A DNA stretch of 64,000 bases, taken from Yersinia frederiksenii ATCC 33641. Lineage in GTDB: Bacteria > Pseudomonadota > Gammaproteobacteria > Enterobacterales > Enterobacteriaceae. The stretch is from contig NZ_KN150731.1 in NCBI RefSeq assembly GCF_000754805.1, positions 4,493,642-4,557,641 on the forward strand, in the 5' to 3' direction. The notes under the pieces are model-generated. The model saw only the letters and a list, made by a program, of their open reading frames with translations, was not told the origin of the DNA and ran no database searches. Position numbers and translations under genes: made by a program. The number at the start of each line of letters is the position of its first letter. Within the stretch, counting starts at the first letter, position 1. Below, piece after piece: positions 29,925-39,944 of the stretch.

Positions 29925-30620
29925 TTAGCCAAACAAATGCAACAGTACCGGGAACAGGAATGGGGCCAGCAGCGAGGTAATAATCCCACAGATGACCAGT
30001 GCCAGCGAGCTGAATGCGCCTTCCTGAAAGTCCAGTTCCGCACAGCGGGCAGTGCCAAGGGCATGCGAAGCGGTACCCATTGCCAAGCCGCGTGCGGCTT
30101 TGGTGTTGATTTTTAATATATTCAACAAGCTGTGGCCAAATACCGCCCCCAGAATACCGACAAAAATAACACATACTGCACTGATGGCTGGCAAACCATT
30201 AATGGATTCGGCAACCGCCATAGCAATAGGGGTGGTGACGGATTTAGGTAATACCGAGGCGGCAATCTCTGGGGTTGCTCCCATCCATAGGGCCACCGCG
30301 GTACCGGAGACCATCGCGGTAATACTACCAATAAAACAGATGCTTATGATCGATTTCCAGCGAGCGCGAATTTGGTGTATCTGCTCGTACAGCGGGAAAG
30401 CTAATGCCACCACCGCCGGTTGCAGCAGATCATTGAGTATTTTGCTGCCGGCAAAATAGTGGGCATAGGGCATATGCGTAACCAGCAGCAATGGGATGAT
30501 AACAACCATTGATATCAATAGTGGGTTAAGCAGCGGCATTTTCAGCCAGCGAGCTAGGCGGCGCGCGCTGAAAAACACGATTAATGTCAGTGGCAGTGAC
30601 CACCATAAGTTGCTAATCAT
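29925..30620 (-). CDS. yohK: LrgB-family membrane protein YohK
   Basis: A 231-residue membrane protein with about six or seven segments of the LrgB/CidB family. Conserved blocks include FALPLYEQ-like ([13 protein letters not shown]), [11 protein letters not shown] and [10 protein letters not shown] near the C-terminus. LrgB-type proteins are linked with murein hydrolase control or export of small molecules; the role of YohK is not settled. It overlaps the end of yohJ by 4 bp, so the pair forms an operon like lrgAB. Confidence 0.9.
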   Translation of the reverse strand: MISNLWWSLPLTLIVFFSARRLARWLKMPLLNPLLISMVVIIPLLLVTHMPYAHYFAGSKILNDLLQPAVVALAFPLYEQIHQIRARWKSIISICFIGSITAMVSGTAVALWMGATPEIAASVLPKSVTTPIAMAVAESINGLPAISAVCVIFVGILGAVFGHSLLNILKINTKAARGLAMGTASHALGTARCAELDFQEGAFSSLALVICGIITSLLAPFLFPVLLHLFG

Positions 30621-31024
30621 TTGTCCTCCTCGGTATGGGTCGGAGAACCAATCACTTTGCGTTCACGATGGACATATTGTGAGCTATAAGCCACCACCAG
30701 CATCACAATCAAGGTACTGACAAAGCAGGAGACGACGATCGGGCCGAATTGTTTGGTCAGTTGGTCGTAATATTGCATCACACCGACACCGATTGGAACA
30801 AACAGCAGGGCCATATAGCGGATCAGCAGGTGGCAACCGGGTTTTACCCATGTTGACGGCAAAATCTGTGAGGCGAGTAGGGCAAACAGAATCAGCATGC
30901 CGATAATGCTGCCTGGAATGGTGATAGGCAGCAGCAGGGCGATGGCTTTACCTGCCCATAAACACAGATAGATAATGGCGAAAGCTCGCAGGTACTGCCA
31001 GCAAAGTGAAGTCACGTTGCGCAT
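30617..31024 (-). CDS. yohJ: LrgA/CidA-family membrane protein YohJ
   Basis: A 135-residue membrane protein with about four segments. Family blocks [17 protein letters not shown] and [17 protein letters not shown] are present. It resembles E. coli YohJ (132 residues). The frame is open 13 codons further up, but the ATG at 31024 has AGGA eight bases upstream and gives the family N-terminus (WQYLRAF soon after the start). It is the likely holin-like partner of YohK; some LrgA-type proteins are thought to form membrane pores or take up small acids, so function is left open. Confidence 0.9.
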   Translation of the reverse strand: MRNVTSLCWQYLRAFAIIYLCLWAGKAIALLLPITIPGSIIGMLILFALLASQILPSTWVKPGCHLLIRYMALLFVPIGVGVMQYYDQLTKQFGPIVVSCFVSTLIVMLVVAYSSQYVHRERKVIGSPTHTEEDK

Positions 31025-31143
31025 AAGAAAGATCCTGAGTGACGGAATGCATTCATCATACAATTAACTGTGGTTATGTGCTAGCAATCACATTATGAAT
31101 AATTTTAATGGAAATATGCCAATCATCACTCGCTCTTGTGGCC

Positions 31144-32367
31144 CTAAGCCAGATCAGAGCGACTACATTTGGCTGCACTCTCTTGCTTTTTAGCCAACTG
31201 GTAACCGCGATAGAAAAATATCAGCCCTAGAAGAGCGGCGATAATTAGCATATAGAACATCATCTGTGGTGCTGCATAAGCGAGTAAGAAACCACAGAGC
31301 ACCGGGTTAGCGGCACCTCCTAACTGGCCGAGGTTTTGTACCCCATAATAACTGCCTTTGAGATTTGCAGGAGCAATAAAATCGATAAACATGTATTCGA
31401 CCGGGATAACAATAATTTCGCCCAATGAGAATATTGCCATTGCCAGCATCCATAGTGGAATTGAGTCCTGAGCCGCCATAAACCCGAACAAGCCAATAAT
31501 GAAGAACAAGGTGCCCAGCACCAGCCAGCGCATTAAGTTTTGCTGATTCATACGTCGGCTTAATAAGTATTGCAGGGTAATCACAATAGTCGCATTCACG
31601 GTCATCACCGCGCCAATCACCTGATAGGCAAATTTAGCATCGGAAACCGTAATCAAATATTGGGATAAATAACCAGAGAACTGGCCAAAGACAATGGCGC
31701 TGAGCATGCTGCCGAGAGTGAAGTAAATCAATCGCTTATCATGACGCAGTATACGGAATGTTTGGCGAAAATCAGGCACGGGCTCCGCGGGGGTCCGTTC
31801 AGCGACCGACATGTCAGTGCTGTCTATTCTAAATTTCAATACGATAACCACCGACAATGCCAGTAGGCCCGAAATAATAAACGGTGCTTGCGGGCCGATG
31901 CCCACCACCAATACCCCCAACGCTGGGCCGATCGCCCAACCGACATTGACCAGGGTGTAGTTAGCTGAAAAGGCTCTGATTCGCTCATTGACTGGCAACC
32001 AATCGGCAAAACAAGCTTTAATCGCGATGCTGTAAACTGAATATGCCGAGTGCAGCAGGGCCAGAATCAGGATGATCCAGGCTGGGTGCTCAATCCATGG
32101 CAGGGTAAAAAAGGTCACCGAAAATAGCCCGACAGCCAGCAGAATCAACTGTTTTCTATTAAAATTATCGACCAGATAGCCGCCATAAAGGCTGGTGAAA
32201 ATACCCAGTGTCAAACTGGCCCCCAATACCAACCCAACCTTATCTGGTGCTAGCTGGAAATGCTCTGCCAGATAGATAGTGATAAAGGGCAGGGTGACGG
32301 CTCGCCCTATGGTCAAGACCAGCGACGCAATTAGCAGGTTGGTAACACGCGATGGAAAACCTTTCAT
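31144..32367 (-). CDS. Major facilitator superfamily transporter (YdeE-like)
   Basis: A 407-residue MFS protein with 12 predicted membrane segments in two halves and a cytoplasmic loop near the middle (RIDSTDMSVAERTPAEPVPD). The loop between segments 2 and 3 reads GGYLVDNFNRKQLILL, the typical DHA1 pattern. Overall layout and several blocks (ACFADWLP, SANYTLVNVGWAIGP) recall E. coli YdeE, a peptide or arabinose exporter-like protein, but identity looks moderate, so I give no gene name. It stands alone, and the substrate cannot be told from the sequence. The ribosome site is weak. Confidence 0.85.
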   Translation of the reverse strand: MKGFPSRVTNLLIASLVLTIGRAVTLPFITIYLAEHFQLAPDKVGLVLGASLTLGIFTSLYGGYLVDNFNRKQLILLAVGLFSVTFFTLPWIEHPAWIILILALLHSAYSVYSIAIKACFADWLPVNERIRAFSANYTLVNVGWAIGPALGVLVVGIGPQAPFIISGLLALSVVIVLKFRIDSTDMSVAERTPAEPVPDFRQTFRILRHDKRLIYFTLGSMLSAIVFGQFSGYLSQYLITVSDAKFAYQVIGAVMTVNATIVITLQYLLSRRMNQQNLMRWLVLGTLFFIIGLFGFMAAQDSIPLWMLAMAIFSLGEIIVIPVEYMFIDFIAPANLKGSYYGVQNLGQLGGAANPVLCGFLLAYAAPQMMFYMLIIAALLGLIFFYRGYQLAKKQESAAKCSRSDLA

Positions 32368-32517
32368 GGTATTTTCTTATTTTGATTATTGGGCATACAT
32401 GCTTTTTTTCAATCAAAAGAATGACTCACGTAGCATGACGACAAGGCGGCTCAGCCAATTACAGTAGACTATTACGATGAGAAAGAGAGGGGGTAGGAGG
32501 AAAAAATTTTCGCAAAC

Positions 32518-32543
32518 AGCAGATCGACCTATGTCGACCTGCT
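32518..32543 (-). terminator. Hairpin after the LVIVD gene
   Basis: AGCAGATCGAC (32518-32528) pairs with GTCGACCTGCT (32533-32543) with one G-T pair around a 4-base loop. It lies just beyond the stop of the 32556-33809 gene on the minus strand; the T-run is weak. Confidence 0.45.
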
Positions 32544-32555
32544 TTTAATAGATAA

Positions 32556-33809
32556 TTAACCTAAATATTCGATGATTGAGAGACCACCGTTATAGTCGGT
32601 GCTGTAGATAATCCCTTGTGCATCAACAAACACATCACATGACTGAATAACTTGCGGGCGTCCGGGCCGTTTATCCATCATTTTTTCAGGTGCAGCGGGG
32701 ACTAGAGCCCCGGTTTCCTTGGGTTGATAAGGATTGCTGATATCATAAGCACGCACGCCGGCATTTTGATAGGTGGCAAAAATTAATGATGAGCTGACAA
32801 AACTGCCTGGCCGATTTTCATGCAGATTATGTGGGCCAAAATGAGCGCCTTTTTTCACATAATCTTGCTCATCCGGCACTGGGAACGTCGAGATACTCAC
32901 TGGATTCGCTGGCTCGCGAATATCGAACAGCCAAATGTGCTTCTCACCATCTTCCTGATTATCCAATACTGCCTCATCCAGTACGACTAATAAGTCGCGG
33001 TCGGGTAGTGGCAGGGCTGTGTGGGTACCGCCACCAAAGGGGGGGCTCCAGTTGCGATGGCTAATCAGCTTTGGCTCATGACGGTCACTGACGTCCAATA
33101 GCGTCAAGCCACCATCACGCCAACTGCCATAAGCGGTGTCGCCACTGATAATGGCATGATGCAGCGCATAGCGTTTACCTTCAGGCCAGCTTGCTTGTTC
33201 TCCGGCGGCGGTATGCATACCGGGCAAAGCGTAGCGGCCAGCCACTAGCGGTTTTTGCGGATTAGCCAGATCAATGGTCAGAAAGATATAATCACTGTAG
33301 CCATCTAACAATGCGGAAACATAAGCCCAGCGCCCACCGACATACCAGATGCGATGAATACCAATGCCATCAAGTGGCAGGAAACTAATCTCGCGCGGTC
33401 TATCTGGTGTCGAAATATCAAAAATACGCAGCCCGGCACTCCAACTGCGGCCTTCCTGACGGGTACTGACGGTCTGCGCCACCGAGCGAGTGTAATACAC
33501 TTTCTCTTCGGCAAAACTGGCATCAGCGAACAGATCTCGGGCATTAATCACCAAGAGCAAGTCGTCATGAGCCTGTAAATGCACATTCCAGGTATTGGCG
33601 GGGGCGGCAATAAAACCGGCTGGACGTGGGTTTTTTGCATCTCGCACATCAATAATAGATACACCTTGCGACACCATATGGCCGACATAAGCATAGCCGC
33701 GGTGCACCATAACCTGCACCCCATCGGGTTTTCCACCTTGTGAGCTATGACCAATCAGCCGCATATTGCGGCTGTATTCCGGTGTCGGCAAGTAACCTTG
33801 CTTTGCCAT
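32556..33809 (-). CDS. LVIVD-repeat beta-propeller-like protein
   Basis: A 417-residue protein made of LVIVD-type repeats: VSIIDVRDAKNPRPAG, LRIFDISTPDRPREI, LTIDLANPQKPLVAG, LTLLDVSDRHEPKLI, IWLFDIREPANPVSI, VRAYDISNPYQPKE and a last SIIEYLG. Such repeats fold as propeller blades. There is no signal peptide, so it is probably cytoplasmic. GGAG stands eight bases before the ATG. It starts 35 bp after the sugar-binding-protein gene and is surely in its operon. No catalytic residues can be assigned; I would expect a binding or lactonase-like role, but that is a guess. Confidence 0.8.
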   Translation of the reverse strand: MAKQGYLPTPEYSRNMRLIGHSSQGGKPDGVQVMVHRGYAYVGHMVSQGVSIIDVRDAKNPRPAGFIAAPANTWNVHLQAHDDLLLVINARDLFADASFAEEKVYYTRSVAQTVSTRQEGRSWSAGLRIFDISTPDRPREISFLPLDGIGIHRIWYVGGRWAYVSALLDGYSDYIFLTIDLANPQKPLVAGRYALPGMHTAAGEQASWPEGKRYALHHAIISGDTAYGSWRDGGLTLLDVSDRHEPKLISHRNWSPPFGGGTHTALPLPDRDLLVVLDEAVLDNQEDGEKHIWLFDIREPANPVSISTFPVPDEQDYVKKGAHFGPHNLHENRPGSFVSSSLIFATYQNAGVRAYDISNPYQPKETGALVPAAPEKMMDKRPGRPQVIQSCDVFVDAQGIIYSTDYNGGLSIIEYLG

Positions 33810-33844
33810 CTATTTCACTCCAAATCAATTGATCCTATTGGTTT

Positions 33845-34921
33845 TTACTGGCCGTTCTTTGCAGCCAGAGTGGCAAACCAAGGTGAGTTGAAATCATCTG
33901 ATTGGCCCCAGCCTGGAATGATTTTACTCAAACCGGCAACGTTGACCGGGCCGGGTTGGCTGGCGAGCAAGGCTTGTGGAATTGATGCTGCACGGAACTC
34001 ATAACTGGCTGGTGTCTCTTCACCAGCAATTTTCTTGGCAATGAGGCGCAAGTTAACGGCACCAATCAGCTTAGGATCAACCGCCACACTGACTTTCCAC
34101 GGGCTATTGGCTTCACGCATCAATTGCAAATCCTGATTTGAGATATCAATGCTGTACAGTTTGATTTCAGTGCGGCCATTTTCTTGTAAGGCTTTATAGG
34201 CACCTTGAGTAAAGGCATCCCAAGTCCCCCAGATAGCGTCGATTTTCCCTTTCGGATACTTCGCCAATACTGCACCTACTTTGTTCGCGGTATCACCTTG
34301 AACATCGGAAGAGACGGCACCGATAGATTCAAGTTCATGAATGCCAGGATTCTGTTTCAGCAATGCCTGATAAGCAGCCTGACGACGCTCCATAGGAGGG
34401 AAACCGGCTACCCAGAGTTTGATAATATTGGCATTGCCATTGAAATCTTTGATTAATTGACCAAAAGATTCATTGGTCAGAGAAGCATCATCCTGCTGGG
34501 TGACCGTCAGGCCGGGAATATCGCCCTGAATGGCGGTGTCAAACACCGATACCGCAATACCACTGGCGGCAATACGTTTAACTAACTCAGTCGAGTAAGG
34601 GTCGCGGCCCTGAGAAAGAATGATGCCGTCATATTTCTGGCTAATAGCCTGATTAACGAAGTCTTGGAAGCGCGCATCATCGCCGTTACTTAAGAACGTA
34701 TCTACTTTGAAACCCAGCTTTTTGCCTTCTTTCAATACACCGGACAGGAACTGTGTTGTGTTGTCATCGGAACCCAAATTACGGATCACCGCAATTTTAA
34801 TCTGCCCTTGATGCTTAGCGATAGCCTCTGGGATTGGAGCGACAGTGGCGGTGCTTGCTGCGAATACCGGCAGTGCCGTCAGTAGGCTCAAGGCCAGTAA
34901 AGGGGAAGCAATATTTTTCAT
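33845..34921 (-). CDS. Periplasmic sugar-binding protein, orphan
   Basis: A 358-residue substrate-binding protein of the Peripla_BP_4 (ribose/galactose-binding) family. A Sec signal peptide precedes PVFA-AS (cleavage near residue 21). The ligand-cleft pattern of the family is visible (IAVIRNLGSDDNTTQFLSG, DGIILSQGRDP, VFDTAIQGDIPG, IWGTWDAFTQGAYKAL). I start at 34921, which has GGAG upstream; an ATG five codons earlier lacks one. No permease or ATPase gene is adjacent, so it must use a transporter encoded elsewhere or act otherwise. It heads an operon with the LVIVD protein and follows MetJ-like boxes. The ligand is unknown. Confidence 0.85.
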   Translation of the reverse strand: MKNIASPLLALSLLTALPVFAASTATVAPIPEAIAKHQGQIKIAVIRNLGSDDNTTQFLSGVLKEGKKLGFKVDTFLSNGDDARFQDFVNQAISQKYDGIILSQGRDPYSTELVKRIAASGIAVSVFDTAIQGDIPGLTVTQQDDASLTNESFGQLIKDFNGNANIIKLWVAGFPPMERRQAAYQALLKQNPGIHELESIGAVSSDVQGDTANKVGAVLAKYPKGKIDAIWGTWDAFTQGAYKALQENGRTEIKLYSIDISNQDLQLMREANSPWKVSVAVDPKLIGAVNLRLIAKKIAGEETPASYEFRAASIPQALLASQPGPVNVAGLSKIIPGWGQSDDFNSPWFATLAAKNGQ

Positions 34922-34988
34922 CCGGAACTCCGTCATGGTGTCGATAAGGTATGCAATGTTGGGTGTTTTTTCGTTGTTATAGCTATCT

Positions 34989-35020
34989 TTGTGTCTAGAC
35001 GTCTATCTGTCTCTGTACAG
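34989..35020 (-). promoter_or_regulatory. Tandem MetJ-like boxes upstream of the sugar-binding-protein gene
   Basis: Read on the minus strand in consecutive 8-mers: AGACAGAT, AGACGTCT, AGACACAA (35012-34989). The middle one is the ideal MetJ box AGACGTCT, and AGAC repeats at exact 8-bp steps. They lie about 70 bases before the gene. The rest of the 437-bp gap (34922-35358) is AT-rich with no gene. Confidence 0.45.
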
Positions 35021-35358
35021 CATCATAACCATAACTATTTTGATAAGGAATTAACTTTGTTATAAATTTTTGGATCGCGTTATATCGTTTAGTTTGGATA
35101 GTGCAAATAAGCAGCAAGGGATAGGGGACAAACAGTCTGTTATTACAATGGAAGCCAATATAAACTAATAACCTTTTATAATGAATGGTTTATATATGAT
35201 CTTATGCTTACTATAAAAAATATTATAATTATTATTTTATTTCGTTACTAACCAAGTACTGATATTCTAAATAGCACTGAGGAATAATAATAAAGGCTAA
35301 TAGCCATAACCGACGTGAAGCTTTTACGATTCTCAATATTTAAAGGATTAAAATCACC

Positions 35359-36204
35359 ATGGGTAAAATTAGCAACCTATGTAAATTCAGAAAGGATGCT
35401 GCCGATGAGGCACAACTGAATTTGAGGTATATTATTAATACTGCGGTTAGTGATAGCGCCTCTTGTCGCTATATGTCTCGCTGTGAGTTTCTATTTCTAT
35501 TTATCCGTTATTTATTAACGTTAATGGTGACTGTTCTTTTAGTATCGATATTGTTTCCCGATTTGATTGATGAAATTATATCACTGTCACTATTATCTTT
35601 TTTTCCTATACTTTCATTGGTCTTGCTATTACCTTGTTCATATCGTTTAGCCAGCCAAAGATTAAGCCCATATTTACTGATTTTTCACCTTCTTCCTCTT
35701 GGACACTATTTTTTCTCCGGCCTATTCCCGTGGCTCTTATCTATTGTCTTTTTACTTTACCTGGTATTTATCAATATCTACGACATAAAACCACCTGAAT
35801 GTGAGCGAAGAAAACAGCTAGCTTCAGTCTTGCCTGATGAGTATCCATTTGGGTTAACTCTGGTTTGTTTTAGTTTGTTATATCTAAGTTTTTTCCTGTT
35901 GATTGAGTTGGATGATGCCATTATTTCACTCATGGTATTGTCGTGGATTTTCTTTTTATTGGCTAAATGGCACTGGCCTGTTGTGATATTAAATACGTTG
36001 GGGGCGATTGGTGTTTTTTGGTTTTTCTCTTCTGGTTTTGTGGAAATAAAGCATCATAAGAATATTATTATTAATGCCCTGATTAAAATATCTCTGTTGG
36101 ATAATATTTTATTTTTTATTTTCTCACTAAGTTTATTTATCAATATGCTTTTTTGGTTGGAAGCCTGGCTACGTGACCGGCAACCTCAAGCGACAAAAGA
36201 GTAA
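35359..36204 (+). CDS. Unrecognised multi-pass membrane protein
   Basis: A 281-residue protein I do not recognise. The first 45 residues are polar, then come about eight hydrophobic stretches (for example LLTLMVTVLLVSILF, FPILSLVLLLP, LPWLLSIVF-like and FWFFSSGF), and it ends with a short basic tail. There is no signal peptide and no conserved motif I can name. AAGGA about ten bases before the ATG gives support for translation. It lies alone between a sugar-binding operon and metG, in AT-rich DNA, and is convergent with metG. It could be a lineage-specific inner-membrane protein. Confidence 0.65.
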   Translation: MGKISNLCKFRKDAADEAQLNLRYIINTAVSDSASCRYMSRCEFLFLFIRYLLTLMVTVLLVSILFPDLIDEIISLSLLSFFPILSLVLLLPCSYRLASQRLSPYLLIFHLLPLGHYFFSGLFPWLLSIVFLLYLVFINIYDIKPPECERRKQLASVLPDEYPFGLTLVCFSLLYLSFFLLIELDDAIISLMVLSWIFFLLAKWHWPVVILNTLGAIGVFWFFSSGFVEIKHHKNIIINALIKISLLDNILFFIFSLSLFINMLFWLEAWLRDRQPQATKE

Positions 36205-36239
36205 GGTTATTGATGAGATAAACTGTTAGATATAATAGA

Positions 36240-36270
36240 AATGCTGGTCAAATTATCCTTGACCAGCATT
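36240..36270. terminator. 11-bp dyad between the membrane protein gene and metG
   Basis: AATGCTGGTCA (36240-36250) pairs perfectly with TGACCAGCATT (36260-36270). It lies between convergent gene ends and probably terminates both, although T-runs are poor. Confidence 0.6.
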
Positions 36271-36283
36271 TGAGGGAGCGAAT

Positions 36284-38311
36284 TTATTTCACTTGCATGC
36301 CGGGTTGGGCACCATTATCCGGGCTGAGTAGGAAGATATCGCTACCGCCAGGACCTGCAGCCATGACCATGCCTTCTGAAATACCAAAGCGCATTTTACG
36401 TGGAGCCAGGTTTGCCACCATCACCGTAAGACGGCCTTCTAGTACTTTAGGGTCAGGGTAAGCTGAACGGATACCAGAGAAGACCTGACGGGTTTCGCCA
36501 CCGAGATCCAGCTTCAGTTTCAATAATTTATCTGAACCTTCGACAAAGTCTGCTTGCTGAATCAGCGCGATGCGCATATCCACTTTAGCAAAGTCATCAA
36601 AACTGATAGTTTCTTGAAGCGGGTCATCGGCTAATGGGCCTGTAGCCACCACTGCCGGTGCCATATCTTCTTTAGAAGAGGCGACCATTTCGTTCACCTT
36701 GTCCAAATCAATACGGTTAAACAGAGCCTTAAAGGCATTAATCTGATGGCCCAACAACGGTTGCTCAATGCTATCCCAGGTCAATTCGGTATTGAGGAAA
36801 GCCTCAGTACGTTCTGTCAGGGATGGCAATACCGGCTTGAGATAGGTCATCAGAACACGGAACAGGTTGATGCCCATGGAGCAGATAGCATGCAAATCGC
36901 TATCGCGGCCTTCTTCTTTTGCCACAACCCAAGGTGCCTGCTCATCAACATAACGGTTGGCAACATCCGCCAGTGCCATGATTTCACGAATTGCTTTACC
37001 TGATTCACGGTTGTTATAAGCCTCCGCAATACTGGCGGCAGCATCGGTAAAGGTTTTATACAGCGCGGGATCGGCCAGCTGGTCGGCTAACTTGCCAGCA
37101 AAACGTTTGTTGATAAAGCCGGCATTGCGGGATGCCAGATTCACGACTTTGTTAACGATATCGGCGTTAACTCGCTGGACGAAATCTTCCAGATTCAAGT
37201 CAATATCATCAATGCGCGAAGAGAGCTTGGCAGCATAATAATAACGCAAGCAATCAGCATCCAGATGTTTCAGATAAGTGCTCGCTTTAATAAATGTGCC
37301 GCGGGATTTCGACATTTTCGCGCCGTTTACCGTGACATAGCCATGGACAAATATATTGGTCGGTTTGCGGAAATGGCTGCCTTCCAAGATGGCTGGCCAG
37401 AACAGGCTATGGAAGTAAACAATGTCTTTACCAATGAAGTGGTAAAGGTCGGTTGTCGAGCCTTCACGCCAGAATTCGTCAAAATCCAAATCGCCGCGTT
37501 TGTCACACAGGTTTTTAAATGCGCCCATGTAACCTATAGGGGCATCCAGCCAGACATAGAAATATTTACCTGTTGCATCCGGGACTTCAAAACCGAAGTA
37601 AGGAGCATCGCGGGTGATATCCCACTGTTGCAGACCCGATTCAAACCATTCCTGCATTTTGTTGGCAACTTGTTCTTGCAGTGCGCCGGAACGTGTCCAG
37701 GCTTGCAACATATCGCTGAAAGCAGGCAGGTCGAAGAAGAAGTGTTCAGATTCACGCATCACCGGTGTGGCACCGGAAACCGCAGATTTTGGATCGATAA
37801 GTTCAGTTGGGCTATAGGTTGCGCCACAAACCTCACAGTTATCGCCATATTGGTCGGGTGATTTGCACTTCGGACAGGTGCCTTTCACAAAACGGTCAGG
37901 CAGGAACATCCCTTTCTCAGGATCATAGAGCTGAGAAATGGTGCGATTCTTAATATAGCCGTTAGCTTTTAGGCGGCGGTATATCAGGCTCGACAGTTCA
38001 CGGTTTTCATCACTGTGGGTTGAGTGATAGTTATCATAACTGATAGCGAAACCGGCGAAATCCTGTTGGTGCTCCTGGCTCATTTCGGCAATCATCTGCT
38101 CCGGTTCGATACCCAGTTGCTGAGCTTTCAGCATGATCGGGGTGCCGTGGGCATCATCTGCACAGATAAAATGAACCTGGTTGCCGCGCATTCGCTGGAA
38201 ACGGACCCAGATATCTGCCTGGATGTGCTCGAGCATATGACCGAGATGAATAGAACCGTTAGCGTATGGTAGCGCGCACGTCACCAATATTTTTTTCGCG
38301 ACTTGAGCCAT
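36284..38311 (-). CDS. metG: Methionyl-tRNA synthetase
   Basis: A 675-residue class I synthetase that charges tRNA-Met. The HIGH signature is HLGH at residues 22-25 and KMSKS appears as [10 protein letters not shown] in the second half of the catalytic domain. A zinc knuckle is formed by CPKCKS and CEVCGA. The last 110 residues (from [13 protein letters not shown]) are the tRNA-binding dimerisation domain. Length is close to the 677 of E. coli MetG. It is divergent from apbC, as in E. coli. No MetJ box is visible before it. Confidence 0.97.
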   Translation of the reverse strand: MAQVAKKILVTCALPYANGSIHLGHMLEHIQADIWVRFQRMRGNQVHFICADDAHGTPIMLKAQQLGIEPEQMIAEMSQEHQQDFAGFAISYDNYHSTHSDENRELSSLIYRRLKANGYIKNRTISQLYDPEKGMFLPDRFVKGTCPKCKSPDQYGDNCEVCGATYSPTELIDPKSAVSGATPVMRESEHFFFDLPAFSDMLQAWTRSGALQEQVANKMQEWFESGLQQWDITRDAPYFGFEVPDATGKYFYVWLDAPIGYMGAFKNLCDKRGDLDFDEFWREGSTTDLYHFIGKDIVYFHSLFWPAILEGSHFRKPTNIFVHGYVTVNGAKMSKSRGTFIKASTYLKHLDADCLRYYYAAKLSSRIDDIDLNLEDFVQRVNADIVNKVVNLASRNAGFINKRFAGKLADQLADPALYKTFTDAAASIAEAYNNRESGKAIREIMALADVANRYVDEQAPWVVAKEEGRDSDLHAICSMGINLFRVLMTYLKPVLPSLTERTEAFLNTELTWDSIEQPLLGHQINAFKALFNRIDLDKVNEMVASSKEDMAPAVVATGPLADDPLQETISFDDFAKVDMRIALIQQADFVEGSDKLLKLKLDLGGETRQVFSGIRSAYPDPKVLEGRLTVMVANLAPRKMRFGISEGMVMAAGPGGSDIFLLSPDNGAQPGMQVK

Positions 38312-38592
38312 AGTGGGAAATTGCTTTCTTTATGTGGATTAAAGGGTCTTTGATGTTAACCGATAAGCGGGTTTGTCGCTAGGGTAAGGCAACCTACAGG
38401 CTGCCTTAAGTCATAACAGGTTCATTTTGGCCGGTTTTCAGCACATTTGGTTATTAATGCCATTAATATCACTAACACCAGACGGCAGGGTTATGCGATT
38501 GGTCTCGGTTTTCTCTCTATTCGACGCACACAGGTGTTGCTGAGTTCTGGTACACTATTAGAGGTTAATAACGATAAATTTAAGGAGCTGGG

Positions 38593-39705
38593 ATGAGCCC
38601 AAAATCCCCCGAGCAGACTACCGCTGACCTGCTGCAATCAAAAATTTCAAAGGTTCTTGCTGCCTTTACTCACCCAACCTTGCAAAAGGATCTCAACACC
38701 CTGCGTGCTATCCACCACTGTGCCTTGCTAGACAATGTGCTGCATATCGAGCTGGTGATGCCTTTTGCCTGGCAGTTTGGTTTTGACCTATTAAAAGAGT
38801 CAGTCAGCGCAGAGTTGCTGGCAGTGACCGGTGCCAAAGCTATTGACTGGAAGCTTTCTCATAATATTACGACGCTAAAGCGTGCCAATGATCAGCCTGG
38901 TGTGAAAGGTGTGCGCAATATTCTGGCTGTCAGTTCCGGTAAAGGTGGAGTGGGGAAATCCAGTACCGCCGTTAATCTGGCACTGGCATTGGCAGAAGAG
39001 GGGGCAAAAGTCGGTATTCTGGATGCTGATATTTATGGCCCTTCCATTCCAAATATGCTGGGCACCATGAATCAGCGGCCAACTTCTCCTGATGGCAAGC
39101 ACATGGCACCTATTATGGCCCATGGAATTGCCACTAACTCGATTGGTTATCTGGTTACTGACGAGAATGCCATGGTATGGCGTGGCCCAATGGCCAGTAA
39201 GGCATTGATGCAGATGCTACAAGATACCTTATGGCCAGACTTGGATTATCTGGTGATTGATATGCCACCGGGTACGGGTGATATTCAGCTGACATTGTCG
39301 CAGAACATTCCGGTGACTGGCGCGTTAGTGGTCACTACTCCACAGGATATCGCCTTGATTGATGCCATGAAGGGCATTGTAATGTTTGAAAAAGTGCATG
39401 TGCCGGTGTTGGGTATCGTCGAAAATATGAGCATGCATATTTGCAGTAATTGTGGCCACTTGGAGCCGATTTTTGGCACTGGCGGCGCGGAAAAGCTGGC
39501 GCAGAAATATCATTGCAAGTTGCTGGGCCAAATTCCTCTGCATATCTCGCTGCGTGAAGATCTCGACCGTGGTGAGCCCACCGTTGTCAGCCACCCGGAT
39601 AGCGAATTTGCGGATATTTACCGCCAACTGGCTGCCAATGTTGCAGCGGAAATGTACTGGCAGGGTGAAGCTATTCCAACTGAAATTTCATTCCGCGCTG
39701 TTTAG
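38593..39705 (+). CDS. apbC: Iron-sulfur cluster carrier ApbC (Mrp)
   Basis: A 370-residue Mrp/NBP35-family P-loop ATPase that carries and delivers [4Fe-4S] clusters. An N-terminal MIP18-like domain (about residues 10-90) precedes the deviant Walker A SSGKGGVGKSSTAVNLA near residue 115; the cluster-binding pair CSNCG lies near residue 285. GGAG precedes the ATG. It is divergent from metG, the same layout as in E. coli (apbC is also called mrp). Confidence 0.95.
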   Translation: MSPKSPEQTTADLLQSKISKVLAAFTHPTLQKDLNTLRAIHHCALLDNVLHIELVMPFAWQFGFDLLKESVSAELLAVTGAKAIDWKLSHNITTLKRANDQPGVKGVRNILAVSSGKGGVGKSSTAVNLALALAEEGAKVGILDADIYGPSIPNMLGTMNQRPTSPDGKHMAPIMAHGIATNSIGYLVTDENAMVWRGPMASKALMQMLQDTLWPDLDYLVIDMPPGTGDIQLTLSQNIPVTGALVVTTPQDIALIDAMKGIVMFEKVHVPVLGIVENMSMHICSNCGHLEPIFGTGGAEKLAQKYHCKLLGQIPLHISLREDLDRGEPTVVSHPDSEFADIYRQLAANVAAEMYWQGEAIPTEISFRAV

Positions 39706-39717
39706 CCGTCACATTTA

Positions 39718-39843
39718 TGATACCCAAACTAATGGGTATAGCAGGTAGGCGGCAAACAAGAACCTCCCGATGAGCTGACACCGGTCAGTGATTCGGGTGT
39801 TCGAGAGCAGCCAACACCGCTGCAACTTCAAGTATGCAGGGTA
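39718..39843 (+). repeat. Intergenic palindromic element, inverted copy
   Basis: About 125 bp between apbC and udk. It is the reverse complement of the elements at 26.4 kb: GATGAGCTGACACCGGTCAG, GTGATTCGGGTG, CAACACCGCTGCAA are shared after inversion. It is bounded by TACCC and GGGTA. Confidence 0.85.
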
Positions 39844-39944
39844 TAGCACTGGCATCAGGCCGGTTAACTCCTTATAATTGCCGCGCCCGAAGCACCTTGC
39901 GTGCTTCGTCTCCCCTCACACTTAGTAATCAGGTCTTTAATTTT

